DNA from: an uncultured Bacteroidales bacterium
Lineage (GTDB): Bacteria; Bacteroidota; Bacteroidia; Bacteroidales; Bacteroidaceae
Reading direction: 5' to 3'
DNA length: 55,293 bases
NCBI GenBank assembly: GCA_902774005.1
Contig: CACYGK010000030.1
Coordinates: 1 to 55,293 of the forward strand
This document shows, in pieces, positions 18,801 through 27,817 of this stretch. The position numbers and the translations under genes were made by a program. The first letter of the stretch is position 1. The number at the start of each line of letters is the position of its first letter. Under the pieces are notes generated by a model. It ran no database searches. It was not told where the DNA came from and worked only from the letters and a program-made list of their open reading frames with translations.

Positions 18801-19102
18801 CGGCTAAGTTCCTGAATGATAACGGTGCACCAGCTACCGCTGTGGCATGGCCGGACGAAGAGAACAGTGACAAGCCGAACGTAATGCAGATGATTGCGGA
18901 CCATAAGTTTGACCTCATTGTGAATATTCCGAAGAATCACTCGAAGCGAGAACTGACTAACGGTTACCGTATTCGTCGTGGAGCTATCGACCATAACATA
19001 CCACTTATCACAAATGCCCGCCTGGCTTCAGCCTTTATCGAGGCGTTCTGCGAAAAGGGTCTGAAAGACCTGCAGATAAAGAGTTGGCAGGAGTACGAAT
19101 AA
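15872..19102 (+). CDS. carB: carbamoyl-phosphate synthase large subunit
   Basis: 1076 aa, full family length. It has two homologous halves, each with a biotin-carboxylase-like N-terminal fold (VLGSGALKIGQAGEFDYSG and VLGSGAYRIGSSVEFDW) and an ATP-grasp domain. A C-terminal MGS-like allosteric domain follows from about residue 940 (MISSGETKEKVAMLDAARAL). It joins ammonia from the small subunit, bicarbonate and two ATP into carbamoyl phosphate for arginine and pyrimidine synthesis in the cytoplasm. No carA is adjacent in the window. The GH43 gene follows within 35 bp but is functionally unrelated. Confidence 0.97.
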   Translation: MKKQLKKVLVLGSGALKIGQAGEFDYSGSQALKALREEGIKSVLVNPNVATIQTSEGIADKVYFLPVNTFFVTEIIKKERPDGILLAFGGQTALNCGTELFQKGILKEYGVEVLGTSVEAIMNTEDRDLFVKELNKISLKVPVSQACENMEDAIATARRIGYPIMIRSAYALGGLGSGVCPDEKTFKEIAESAFTFAPQVLVEESLKGWKEIEFECIRDANDHCFTVASMENFDPLGIHTGESIVVAPTCSLKDDQVKMLQDITIKCVRHLNIVGECNIQFAFNAETNDYRIIEINARLSRSSALASKATGYPLAFVAAKIALGYTLDQIGEMGTTNSAYVAPQLDYLICKIPRWDLTKFTGVSRKIGSSMKSVGEIMSIGRSFEELIQKGLRMIGQGMHGFVGNDHTRFENLDEELANPTDLRIFAIAQALEEGYTVERIFELTKIDPWFIERLKNIVDFKHKLETYNNVEDIPADVLKQAKVLGFSDFQIARFVLKTKAGNMEKENLAVRTYRKKLGILPAVKRIPTVASEHPDLTNYLYMTYAVEGYDVNYYNNEKSVIVLGSGAYRIGSSVEFDWCSVNAINTARKLGYKSIMINYNPETVSTDYDMCDRLYFDELSFERVLDVIDLENPRGVIVSVGGQIPNNLAMKLYRQSVPILGTSPVSIDRAENRNKFSAMLDQLGIDQPQWSALTSMEDVKAFIQRVGFPVLVRPSYVLSGAAMNVCYDYEELERFLQMASEVSKEYPVVISQFMQETNEVEFDAVAQNGEVVEYAISEHVEFAGVHSGDATMVFPAQQISFATVRQIKKISRAIAKELNISGPFNIQYLAKGRDVKVIECNLRASRSFPFVSKVLKRNFIETATRIMLDAPYSKPDKSEFDIDRMGVKASQFSFARLQNADPVLGVDMSSTGEVGCMGDSYEEALLNSMIATGYKIPSKDKAIMISSGETKEKVAMLDAARALVKNGYTIYASEGTAKFLNDNGAPATAVAWPDEENSDKPNVMQMIADHKFDLIVNIPKNHSKRELTNGYRIRRGAIDHNIPLITNARLASAFIEAFCEKGLKDLQIKSWQEYE

Positions 19103-19137
19103 GAAATATGCTGACAAATAACAAAATATGGGGGAGT

Positions 19138-21993
19138 ATGAAGCAGCGCTTCATGCTTCCCTATTGCTTTTTCATAGCTTGCTGTACACTTGCCACAGCA
19201 CAGAATCAGCGAAGGGAATATACTCCTTCGCCGGTAGTGGGAACACAATGGAATGCTGCAGGGAATATGAATCCTTTCATTCCGGGCTATTTTGCCGACC
19301 CTACGATAAGGAAATTCGGGGATACATACTATCTGTATGCCACTACTGACGGAACGGGTAACGGATATGGTCCGGCACAGGTGTGGGTGAGCAAGGATTT
19401 CGTAAACTGGAAGAATATCGTGATGAACTGGCCCACTACGGAAGTGGTATGGGCACCGGATGTGGTAAGACAGCCTAATGGTAAGTACCGCTATTATTAC
19501 TGCGAACCGTGCAACATCAATATCGGTGAGAGTGATTCACCGATCGGTCCGTGGCATAATATCCTTGGAAAAGAAGATGCTGTGATGGTGCCTGACAGGT
19601 ATATCCACAATGTTATCACCCTCGATCCACAGCTGTTTACCGATGATGACGGAAGTCAGTATCTGTACTTCACGACGTGGGGTATATACAAGGGTTTCGG
19701 ATGCGGTGTGGCAAAGTTGAAGGACGGTGATTTCGATATCACAGCATTGGCTAAGGATGTGGCTAAGGATGCACGTCGTTGGAATGAGAACCGTCCGTTC
19801 CCGATTGCTGCTGATGAGTTCTTTACGGAAAAACGGCTTATTCTGAATACCGAACTGAAGGATATCTTTGAGGCTCCTTTCGTTTTTAAGAGGAACGGAG
19901 TGTATTACTTCACGTATTCAAGTGGTTCGTGTCATACTGATACCTACCGTGTGCAGTATGCCACTTCGACAGTGGGTCCGATGGGTCCCTATGAATATAA
20001 GGGTGAACTGCTGACCACGAATGAAGACGGGACGGTACACGGTCCGGGACACCATTCGGTACTGGAACAGAACGGCAAGTACTATATTGTGTATCACAGA
20101 CATAATAATCCGAAGTCGGTACACGGATTCAATCGTCAGATATGTATCGACGAACTGATGTTTGACAAGGATGGTAATATCATTCCGATAATTCCTACCC
20201 ATAATGCACTGAACGTGGATATTTTCAAGAGTCAGAAGCGGCAGAACCTGGCATACGGTGCAAAGGTGACGGCGTCAAGCTATTATGATGAGTGGTTCAA
20301 ACCTGAGTATGCCGTGGATGACAATAATGCCACACTGTGGAAAGCAAGAAATACGAACTGGGGCAGGGAAGGAGTGCAGCAGAACGTGGAATGGTTGCAG
20401 ATAGACCTTGGAGGCGTGAAGAAGTTTACGGAGATTTGGACTCAGTTCGAGTATGCTACGTTTTTCTACCAGTACCTGATAGAAACCAGTTTGGACGGCA
20501 GTAACTGGACTATGTATGCTGACCGTACAAAGAATACTATGCAGGGTTCGCCGATGATTGACAAGGGTAGTGTCAAGGCACGTTTCGTACGTATCAGTAT
20601 TACAGACACCCAGAAGAATGGACACATGCCTGCCATTTGGAATGTGAAGGTATGGAAGAAAGCTCCGTCGCTGCCTGAGACAGATGTGGAGAGCAATGAC
20701 GGTTATCCGGGTATGCACCGTAAAGATGTGGCTGAGGAGGAACGCGGGAGTCTGTCTTCTTCGGCATTCGTAATAAATGCACAGATAATTGCTAAAGGAA
20801 AAACGGGACCGTTCGATTTCAGTGAAATACCCGGTTTTACTCCTGGAAGTACGCTGAAAGCAAACAAACCCGTCAGAATGAGGATTAAGGACGGACGATG
20901 GGCGTTCTTCATGAATGGTACGCAGTATTTCCGTACTGCAGAACCGCTTTCGAACCAATACAGGTATAATTCTCCTTTTACTATCAGTGTCTGGGCTTTG
21001 CAGACTGAAGCCGGACCTGTATCAACGGTCGTTTCGCTGAGCAGTTCACGTGCAGACCTCGCTACGACGGAGATGCGTCTCGGTACGAATCCTACTACCG
21101 GACTTATGAACCATAACGGTTCGTTTGAGAGCAGCGGTGCCCCGAAAGCTATCGGGGAGTGTGTGGGTAAATGGCATCATTGGGTAGTGACTTATGACGG
21201 CTGGATGGAGAAGGTATACCTCGACGGCAAACTGTTGCAGGAGAAGAATAACTTCCTTATGATTCGTCCTGAAGGATATGTGACGATAGGTGCCGATGCC
21301 GGAGGTACGAATAATTTCGTGGGATATCTGAGTAATATCGTGATTCTGTCGTGTGCTGCAAGTGAGGGCGATATAAAGGAGATGTACGAAAACATGAAGG
21401 ATACAAATCTCGCTTCGCTGGGTGATGATGATTTCGAAGAGATAGATCCTGACAGTAAGTTTGTTCTCTCACCTGATATGAAACCGGTGTTTGAAAAGAA
21501 GGAGGAATTCACGCTTTCTGCCACTGGTGCTGCGTTTAATGAGAATCCGCTTAACGATGGTGGTGTGATTTATCAGGAGGTGGAAGGTGACTTTGTTGTG
21601 ATGGCTGTCGTGTCGGACATGGAAGGATTGGTGCAGAGGAATGTGACGGGCTATAATGAAGGTGGCATTTTGCTAAGTGACGGCAATGGTACATTCTATC
21701 AGTTGGGAGTTTTCCCTTTGTATAACTGCGGTAACATGCTCACCGTACTGAGTCGTAGAGGACGTCCGCAGTTCCCTAATTATAAGGGATATGACTTTGA
21801 CCCTTATATTCAGTTCGAAAGGAAAGGAGAGAACCTTTATGCCCGTAGCAGTAAGGACGGAAAGACCTGGAAGAACATGCCGGGTTCGCCGCTCCATGTA
21901 TCGGCTGAAAAGATGCAGATAGGTGCTTATCAGACTACTTACACAGAGAAGCAGTCGTGGGTGAAAATGCGCGATTATGTGATTTACAAATAA
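19138..21993 (+). CDS. multidomain GH43-family glycosidase
   Basis: 951 aa from ATG 19138, chosen because MKQRFMLPYCFFIACCTLATAQ-type residues form a clean signal peptide; 19108 is an alternative start. The five-bladed propeller shows the three GH43 catalytic acids: Asp in YFADPTIRKFG, Asp in VVWAPDVVR and Glu in IFEAPFVFKRNG. A discoidin/F5-8C-type carbohydrate-binding domain follows (about 390-520, from NLAYGAKVTASS). Next are a LamG-like domain (about 580-770, HHWVVTYDGWMEKVYLDG) and a C-terminal concanavalin-like DUF1349-type domain. It probably trims arabinose- or xylose-containing plant glycans outside the cytoplasm. It lacks SusC/D neighbours, so it is not in a typical polysaccharide-utilisation locus. 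Confidence 0.9.
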   Translation: MKQRFMLPYCFFIACCTLATAQNQRREYTPSPVVGTQWNAAGNMNPFIPGYFADPTIRKFGDTYYLYATTDGTGNGYGPAQVWVSKDFVNWKNIVMNWPTTEVVWAPDVVRQPNGKYRYYYCEPCNINIGESDSPIGPWHNILGKEDAVMVPDRYIHNVITLDPQLFTDDDGSQYLYFTTWGIYKGFGCGVAKLKDGDFDITALAKDVAKDARRWNENRPFPIAADEFFTEKRLILNTELKDIFEAPFVFKRNGVYYFTYSSGSCHTDTYRVQYATSTVGPMGPYEYKGELLTTNEDGTVHGPGHHSVLEQNGKYYIVYHRHNNPKSVHGFNRQICIDELMFDKDGNIIPIIPTHNALNVDIFKSQKRQNLAYGAKVTASSYYDEWFKPEYAVDDNNATLWKARNTNWGREGVQQNVEWLQIDLGGVKKFTEIWTQFEYATFFYQYLIETSLDGSNWTMYADRTKNTMQGSPMIDKGSVKARFVRISITDTQKNGHMPAIWNVKVWKKAPSLPETDVESNDGYPGMHRKDVAEEERGSLSSSAFVINAQIIAKGKTGPFDFSEIPGFTPGSTLKANKPVRMRIKDGRWAFFMNGTQYFRTAEPLSNQYRYNSPFTISVWALQTEAGPVSTVVSLSSSRADLATTEMRLGTNPTTGLMNHNGSFESSGAPKAIGECVGKWHHWVVTYDGWMEKVYLDGKLLQEKNNFLMIRPEGYVTIGADAGGTNNFVGYLSNIVILSCAASEGDIKEMYENMKDTNLASLGDDDFEEIDPDSKFVLSPDMKPVFEKKEEFTLSATGAAFNENPLNDGGVIYQEVEGDFVVMAVVSDMEGLVQRNVTGYNEGGILLSDGNGTFYQLGVFPLYNCGNMLTVLSRRGRPQFPNYKGYDFDPYIQFERKGENLYARSSKDGKTWKNMPGSPLHVSAEKMQIGAYQTTYTEKQSWVKMRDYVIYK

Positions 21994-22017
21994 CCTAAAG
22001 AATATTCACTGACACAG

Positions 22018-23799
22018 ATGAAAATAAACAAAACCAGTCTTATTGTTATGTTGCTGTCGGCTGTCTTTATGACGACAGTACATGCACAGGATATCCAGGA
22101 GTCTGAATCTGCCGTTGAGGAAATCGATTCACTGGCTGCTGTTTCTGATTCAATTATAAATGAGTTGCGACAGGAGATAAACGAGTTAAAGTTGCGTGAA
22201 CTCATTATGCAGCAGCAGATAGATTTGTCTGAAAAGGATGATTTGGAGGATTCGCTACGTCGTGCTACCCTGAAAGCAAACATAGATTCGTTGCGCAGTA
22301 AAACTACAGGTGCTCCACTTGTGGTGAACGGTGATACGCTTCTGTTTGTATATGCCCGTAAAGGTGGTATGCTACCTGAAGCACGTGTTGAGGATGCTGA
22401 AGAAAAGATTTTGAAAGCAGGTAAGAGAATGTCGATGTTCCTCGATTCGATATATATCTATGAAAGCGATATGCAGGCAGATATCATGATAGGGGATGAG
22501 GTGTTGCTGAGTGTTACTGACATGGATGCTCTGTGGAATGATACTGAACGCATGGTGTTGGCAGTACAGTATAAGCAGATAATAGAAAAGAAGATTAATG
22601 AACTGCACGATGAATACGGACTGAAACAGAAGTTGAAAGGTTTTGCATTGGCATTACTAATCATCTCGTGTCTGGTGGGGTTGATATGGGGTACACTGTG
22701 GCTCTTCGGCAAATGGAAAGACAGACTGGCACTAAAAATACTGAAGAAAATAAAACCTTGGCAGATGAAGAACTATGTGCTGATGGATATTCACAAGTTG
22801 GGAGTTCTTATATTTGTCGTGTTCAACTTACTGAAACTGCTTTTTATCGTTGTACTGGTGTTAGTAAGCATTCCGTTGCTGTTCTCTATATTCCCGGAAA
22901 CAAAGGATTTCACTTTTGCTGTATTGGGCTATCTGTGGAACCCTGTGAAGCATATATTCGGAGCTGTGGTGGACTATATACCGAATCTGTTCCAGATAAT
23001 CGTGATTGTGCTGTGTTTCCGATATGTCATCAAACTGATACGTTACTTTGCAAACGAGATAGCAAACGAGAATCTGAAGATTACAGGTTTCTATCCCGAC
23101 TGGGCGATGCCTACGTTCGTGATACTGAGAATCCTGCTCTATTCGTTCATGCTGGTAATGATTTGGCCGCTGCTGCCCAAGTCAGACTCTGAGATATTCC
23201 AGGGTGTATCTGTGTTTATAGGTATTATAGTATCACTTGGATCTACATCGATAGTCGGAAATATAATGGCAGGACTCGTAATGACCTATATGCGTCCGTT
23301 CAGGGTAGGGGATTATGTCTGTTTCGGTGATACGAAAGGTGAGGTGGTGGAACGTACGATACTCGTAACCCGTATACGCACTTTGAAAAACGAGTTGGTA
23401 ACCATCCCGAACTCTAATCTGATGGGTTCGCAAATCAGTAATTTTACTTTTGCAGCACGTAAATACGGAATCATTATACATACGAAGATAACCATTGGTT
23501 ATGACGAACCATGGGAGAAAATAGAAAAACTGCTTCTGCAGGCTGCTGAGAATACGGAGGGTATCAAGCATAATCCGAAACCTTTCGTAAACGTGACGGC
23601 TTTGGACGATTTCTATGTGGAATATGAGATAAATGCGTTTACCGACCGACATAAGACATTGCCAAGGGTGTATTCGACTCTCCATTCCAATATCCTGGAT
23701 TCAATGCACGGAGCAGGTGTTGAAATTATGTCGCCAAGTATATTTGCAACCCGTCCTAATATCCCGACTCAGATTCCACCTGATAAAAAGGACTCATAA
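22018..23799 (+). CDS. MscS-family mechanosensitive channel with periplasmic N-terminal domain
   Basis: 593 aa. Signal peptide (ending TTVHAQ), a coiled-coil-rich Glu/Ser/Leu region (about 25-90), then several membrane segments (about 205-400). The MscS pore and beta domain follow (about 400-550), with GIIVSLGSTSIVGNIMAGLV as the pore-lining helix and VGDYVCFGDTKGEVVERT as the beta-domain start. Such channels release solutes on hypo-osmotic shock. It lies 24 bp after the GH43 gene and may be read through from it. A good terminator follows. Confidence 0.92.
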   Translation: MKINKTSLIVMLLSAVFMTTVHAQDIQESESAVEEIDSLAAVSDSIINELRQEINELKLRELIMQQQIDLSEKDDLEDSLRRATLKANIDSLRSKTTGAPLVVNGDTLLFVYARKGGMLPEARVEDAEEKILKAGKRMSMFLDSIYIYESDMQADIMIGDEVLLSVTDMDALWNDTERMVLAVQYKQIIEKKINELHDEYGLKQKLKGFALALLIISCLVGLIWGTLWLFGKWKDRLALKILKKIKPWQMKNYVLMDIHKLGVLIFVVFNLLKLLFIVVLVLVSIPLLFSIFPETKDFTFAVLGYLWNPVKHIFGAVVDYIPNLFQIIVIVLCFRYVIKLIRYFANEIANENLKITGFYPDWAMPTFVILRILLYSFMLVMIWPLLPKSDSEIFQGVSVFIGIIVSLGSTSIVGNIMAGLVMTYMRPFRVGDYVCFGDTKGEVVERTILVTRIRTLKNELVTIPNSNLMGSQISNFTFAARKYGIIIHTKITIGYDEPWEKIEKLLLQAAENTEGIKHNPKPFVNVTALDDFYVEYEINAFTDRHKTLPRVYSTLHSNILDSMHGAGVEIMSPSIFATRPNIPTQIPPDKKDS

Positions 23800-23833
23800 A
23801 GAGACGTTTCGGGTGTATTTTTAATAGATTTTA

Positions 23834-23875
23834 AGGTTTGGCATGCAGTTTAAACAAAAATGCCAAACTTTTTTG
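23834..23875 (+). terminator. intrinsic terminator after the MscS gene
   Basis: Stem GTTTGGCAT/ATGCCAAAC with a 16-nt loop, followed by TTTTTTG. Confidence 0.85.
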
Positions 23876-23897
23876 TGTGTATTCGTAATATTATTCC

Positions 23898-23905
23898 TAC
23901 CTTTG
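23898..23905 (+). promoter_or_regulatory. -7 box (TACCTTTG) for the exopolysaccharide genes
   Basis: A perfect consensus TACCTTTG followed by CAAAA lies 70 bp ahead of the Wzc-like ATG and directly after the preceding terminator. It probably drives the genes from 23975 onward. Confidence 0.75.
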
Positions 23906-23974
23906 CAAAACTTTATGTGCAGTACATTATAATGCACACTATGTTTTTTACGGAAAAAAGAAAAGAAAACACTT

Positions 23975-26533
23975 ATGAGCGACGAAAAGAAAATCAGTAT
24001 TGACGAATTGGAGGGGCTTGTTGAAGAAGAACAGGGAACATCATGGTTCTCGTTTCAAAACATCTATGCCATCTTTATATTGAATTGGCAGTGGTTCCTG
24101 TTATCATTATTTATCTCTTTGAGTGCAGCCTTGCTTTACCTACGTTACACAGAACCTGTATTCAGTGTTTCGACACGTATGCTTATCAAGGAAGATAATA
24201 ATAACCGTCGTATGAATGGTGCGAGAATGCTTGCCAATATGCAGGACATCGGTTTTATGTCAAATTCAACTGGTATTGATAATGAGGTAGAGGTTCTACA
24301 GTCTCGTATTCTCGTACACGATGCGATAATGGATTTGAAGTTATATGCAACTTATCGTCGTGCTGGAAGAGTGCGCAATCCTCAAGTATATTCAAAACAA
24401 CCGATTAATGTGGATTTGGATTCCGTAGGTCTTGATAGTCTCGACAGGTTGATGTTGTTTGAAATGCGCAATATTAAGTTGACAATTACCCGGAAGGATG
24501 GAGCGTATGATGTAAAGGGAATACTTCTTCGTGATGGAAAGCCTTTAGAGGAATTTGAGAAGACATTCAAACAATTGCCTTATGACATAAAAACTCAATA
24601 TGGAGTGTTGTCGCTCACAGCTAACGGCAAGTACGTAATGGAGGATGATGAGAAGTATTTTGTTACAATCGTTCCTCCGGAGGTAATGGCAATACAGTAT
24701 TTGAATGCTATGACTGTGGAGCCTACATCAAAAATGACGTCAGTAGCTCGAATAACAGTAAAGAATACGGATATTTTGCGTGGTATGGATTTCCTCAGTC
24801 AGCTTGCAGTTTGTTATAACCGTCAGGCAAATGCCGACAAGAACGAAATTGCACTGCGTACTGAAGAATTCATCAACGATCGTATTGAAAAACTCAATGC
24901 CGAATTGGGAACAACAGAAGGCTCACTTGAGAAGTATAAGAAGCAGAATGCTTTGACACGTATAGAGATGGATGCTACCCAGTCACTTACGATGTCGAAC
25001 CAGTATGCAACTAAGTTGGCTGAAATCACTTCGCAGATTCAACTTTTGGATTATCTGCGTGAGTTTGTTGACAATCCTGCTAACAACTACAAGATTATTC
25101 CTTCGAATGTAGGTATGACTGATAACTCGTCAACTGCGTTGATAACGGAATATAATAAGAAGGTGCTTGATCGCAATCGTATGTTGAGAGGATCAAGCGA
25201 ACAAGCCCCACAAGTATTGACTCTCACGGCATCACTTGATGACTTGCAGAGTTCTATTCGTACTGCACTGCTCCAGGCACGTCGTTCTGCCGACATACAG
25301 CGCCAGAGTATTCAGAATGAGTATTCGAAGTATCAAAGTCGTGTAGGTAGTACTCCGGAACAGGAGCGTGTGCTTACAGAAATCGGTCGTCAGCAGGAAG
25401 TAAAGTCAGGACTCTATCTGATGTTGCTCCAGAAGCGTGAGGAGAATAGTATCTCACTTGCAGCTACTGCAGATAACGGACGTTTGATAGATCAGCCGTC
25501 ATACGAGGGAAAAGTAAAACCAAAGTCTTCCATTATTTTACTTTTGGCTCTTGTCCTCGGTTTCGGTATACCTTTGTTTGTAACCTTCTTGCTCCGTTTC
25601 TTCAGTTACCGAATTGAAGGACGTGAAAACCTCGAATCGCTTACGACTCTGCCTGTCATAGCAGATGTGCCTGTGGCAAGCGAAAGTGTGAAGTCGGCAG
25701 CAGGTATTGTGGTTCAGGCAAACAAGAATAATCAGATAGACGAAATATTCCGTTCGCTGCGTACCAATATCCTGTTCATGATGAAGGAAGGCGAGAAGGT
25801 TATACTCTTTACTTCATCGACATCAGGAGAAGGTAAGACTTTCCTTGCAGCAAACCTTGCCGTTTCATTTGCATTGCTTGGTAAGAGGGTAGTGCTCTGC
25901 GGAGCCGATATCCGTAAACCGGCACTCGGTAAACTCTTCAACCTGAAAGACCGTCAGCAAGGTCTGTCTACTCTGCTTACAAAGAATACGGTGACAATGG
26001 AAGACGTGAATGAGGAACTTACTCCGTCGGGTGTTAATCCGAACCTTGATATTCTGCTTGCTGGTCCGACCCCTCCAAACCCGACCGAACTTCTGGCACG
26101 TCAGAATCTGGAGGATGTAATCGAACTGCTGAAGCAGGAGTATGACTATGTAATCCTTGATACTGCACCTGTCGGACTTGTAACTGATACACTCCAGATA
26201 GCACGTCATGCTAATGTGAGCTGTTATGTATGCCGTGCCGACTATACTCCGAAGTCGGAAATCGGAATTGCCAACAGTCTTGCAAAGCAGAATCAGTTGC
26301 CTAACGTATGTATGATCCTCAATGGTGTGGACATGTCGAAGAAGAAGTATGGTTACTACTACGGCTACGGCAAGTATGGCAAGTACGGACGTTACGGTTA
26401 TGGTCGCTACGGCTATGGCAAATACGGACGTTACGGACGTTATGGTTACGGTGGTTATGGTAACTACGGTAATTATGGTAACTATGCCGAATCTCACTAC
26501 GGCAACAAGAACGATAACTCGATTAAGAGATAA
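23975..26533 (+). CDS. Wzc-type polysaccharide co-polymerase / BY-kinase
   Basis: 852 aa. A cytoplasmic N-terminus, a Wzz-type transmembrane segment near residue 40, a long periplasmic coiled-coil region and a second transmembrane helix (about 515-535) precede a cytoplasmic BY-kinase. The kinase has Walker A TSGEGKT (near 615), Walker A' (VVLCGADIRKP) and Walker B (YDYVILDTAPVG, near 723). From about residue 790 the tail is an extended Gly/Tyr/Lys run with roughly two dozen Tyr, the autophosphorylation cluster. It controls chain length and export of surface polysaccharide together with the Wza-like protein at 27013. The tail is unusually long and regular. Confidence 0.95.
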   Translation: MSDEKKISIDELEGLVEEEQGTSWFSFQNIYAIFILNWQWFLLSLFISLSAALLYLRYTEPVFSVSTRMLIKEDNNNRRMNGARMLANMQDIGFMSNSTGIDNEVEVLQSRILVHDAIMDLKLYATYRRAGRVRNPQVYSKQPINVDLDSVGLDSLDRLMLFEMRNIKLTITRKDGAYDVKGILLRDGKPLEEFEKTFKQLPYDIKTQYGVLSLTANGKYVMEDDEKYFVTIVPPEVMAIQYLNAMTVEPTSKMTSVARITVKNTDILRGMDFLSQLAVCYNRQANADKNEIALRTEEFINDRIEKLNAELGTTEGSLEKYKKQNALTRIEMDATQSLTMSNQYATKLAEITSQIQLLDYLREFVDNPANNYKIIPSNVGMTDNSSTALITEYNKKVLDRNRMLRGSSEQAPQVLTLTASLDDLQSSIRTALLQARRSADIQRQSIQNEYSKYQSRVGSTPEQERVLTEIGRQQEVKSGLYLMLLQKREENSISLAATADNGRLIDQPSYEGKVKPKSSIILLLALVLGFGIPLFVTFLLRFFSYRIEGRENLESLTTLPVIADVPVASESVKSAAGIVVQANKNNQIDEIFRSLRTNILFMMKEGEKVILFTSSTSGEGKTFLAANLAVSFALLGKRVVLCGADIRKPALGKLFNLKDRQQGLSTLLTKNTVTMEDVNEELTPSGVNPNLDILLAGPTPPNPTELLARQNLEDVIELLKQEYDYVILDTAPVGLVTDTLQIARHANVSCYVCRADYTPKSEIGIANSLAKQNQLPNVCMILNGVDMSKKKYGYYYGYGKYGKYGRYGYGRYGYGKYGRYGRYGYGGYGNYGNYGNYAESHYGNKNDNSIKR

Positions 26534-26560
26534 TACAACAGAGAAAGGAGAACTGGCGAA

Positions 26561-26992
26561 ATGACTATTGCAGTTGATTTTGACGGAACTATCGTTGAGC
26601 ACAAGTATCCCAAAATCGGAAGGGAGAAACCTTTTGCTATCGACACACTAAAGATGCTCATCAAGGAAGGGCACCAGATTATATTGTGGAGTGTACGTGA
26701 AGGGGAACTGCTTAAGGAAGCTGTGGACTGGTGTCGCGACCGCGGTGTGGAATTCTACGCTGTCAACCGTGATTATCCAGAGGAAACGACCGACAATAAT
26801 CCGAATTTCTCCCGCAAACTGAAAGTCGATATGTTTATCGATGACCGTAATCTCGGTGGTCTGCCCGACTGGGGAGCTATCTACCGTATGATTCGTGAAA
26901 ACCATACATGGGCAGATGTCATTGATGAGTCGACACGTATATCTCTGGAACATTATAGACCACCAAAGAAACGCCACTGGTGGCAGCTATAA
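26561..26992 (+). CDS. BT0820-type HAD-superfamily hydrolase
   Basis: 143 aa. Motif I is IAVDFDGTIVEH (nucleophile Asp and acid Asp), motif II lies in IILWSVREGE, and a late acidic motif is in DMFIDDRNLGG. This compact capless HAD matches the BT0820-type family of Bacteroidales. Such proteins are predicted phosphatases acting on small phosphorylated molecules. The gene sits 27 bp after wzc and 20 bp before wza, so it is probably co-transcribed with the export genes. Its substrate could be a sugar phosphate of that pathway, which is inference from position. Confidence 0.85.
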   Translation: MTIAVDFDGTIVEHKYPKIGREKPFAIDTLKMLIKEGHQIILWSVREGELLKEAVDWCRDRGVEFYAVNRDYPEETTDNNPNFSRKLKVDMFIDDRNLGGLPDWGAIYRMIRENHTWADVIDESTRISLEHYRPPKKRHWWQL

Positions 26993-27012
26993 GAAATAAT
27001 AAGAAATAAAAT

Positions 27013-27813
27013 ATGAAAAAACTGACTTACTTTTTTTCTGCATTGATTGCTGTCTCTCTGCTGCTTACATCATGTGGCAGTACAAAGAACGTTGCTTACT
27101 TCCAGAATATCGACAGCATCAATCTTGATCAGTCGCGTTTCCTCTATGATGCCCGCATCATGCCGAAGGACCAGTTGACCATTACCGTAAGTACTACAAA
27201 CGATGAGGCTGCTGCTCCGTTTAATATGATTGTGCCTACAGCACTCTCTGTCAATCAGCGTTCCACTTACTCTCAGCCAATGCTTCAGAGCTACCTGGTT
27301 GATAACGACGGTTACATCAAATTCCCTATTATCGGTAGTATCAAAGTGGGTGGTCTCACAAAGAAAGAGGCTGAAGACATGATTGAAGAGAAGATACGGC
27401 CATATATGGCAGAAAGTGAAAACCCGATTGTGACTGTCCGTATGTCAAGCTATTCAATATCTGTCATAGGTGAAGTTGCACGTCCGGGTAGTTACCAGGT
27501 TTCACGTGAGAAAATCACCATTCTTGAGGCATTGGCACAGGCTGGTGACCTTACAATCTATGGTGTACGTGATAAGGTTCAACTTATCCGTGAAGATGCA
27601 TCTGGTAAGAAGGAATTCCATGTCCTTAACCTCAACGATGCCAATATCATCAACAGTCCATATTATTACCTGCAGCAGAATGACGTTGTTTACGTAGAGC
27701 CGAACAAGGTGAAGGCACGTAACTCAACTGTTGGTACAACAACCACACTCTGGTTCACAGCTACCAGCATCCTCATTTCGCTCACTTCATTGATGTATAA
27801 TATTTTGAAATAA
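27013..27813 (+). CDS. Wza-type polysaccharide export lipoprotein
   Basis: 266 aa. Lipoprotein signal peptide ending LLTSC (Cys near residue 21). It then has the polysaccharide export domain (ITVSTTNDEAA, GYIKFPIIGSIKVGGLTKKE) and a SLBB-like domain (VIGEVARPGSY through GDLTIYGVRD). A C-terminal hydrophobic stretch (TLWFTATSILISLTSLMYNI) probably spans the outer membrane, as the amphipathic helix of Wza does. It forms the outer-membrane export channel partnered by the Wzc-like kinase in the same operon. Confidence 0.93.
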   Translation: MKKLTYFFSALIAVSLLLTSCGSTKNVAYFQNIDSINLDQSRFLYDARIMPKDQLTITVSTTNDEAAAPFNMIVPTALSVNQRSTYSQPMLQSYLVDNDGYIKFPIIGSIKVGGLTKKEAEDMIEEKIRPYMAESENPIVTVRMSSYSISVIGEVARPGSYQVSREKITILEALAQAGDLTIYGVRDKVQLIREDASGKKEFHVLNLNDANIINSPYYYLQQNDVVYVEPNKVKARNSTVGTTTTLWFTATSILISLTSLMYNILK

Positions 27814-27817
27814 GCTT

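Noticed and set aside
19084-19137. GH43 start inside carB
   Set aside because: The longer frame overlaps the end of carB and puts extra residues before a clean signal peptide; the start at 19138 (or 19108) is preferred.
20275-20958. A 227-codon minus-strand frame opposite the GH43 gene
   Set aside because: Entirely within the discoidin and linker region of a clear gene; no independent support.
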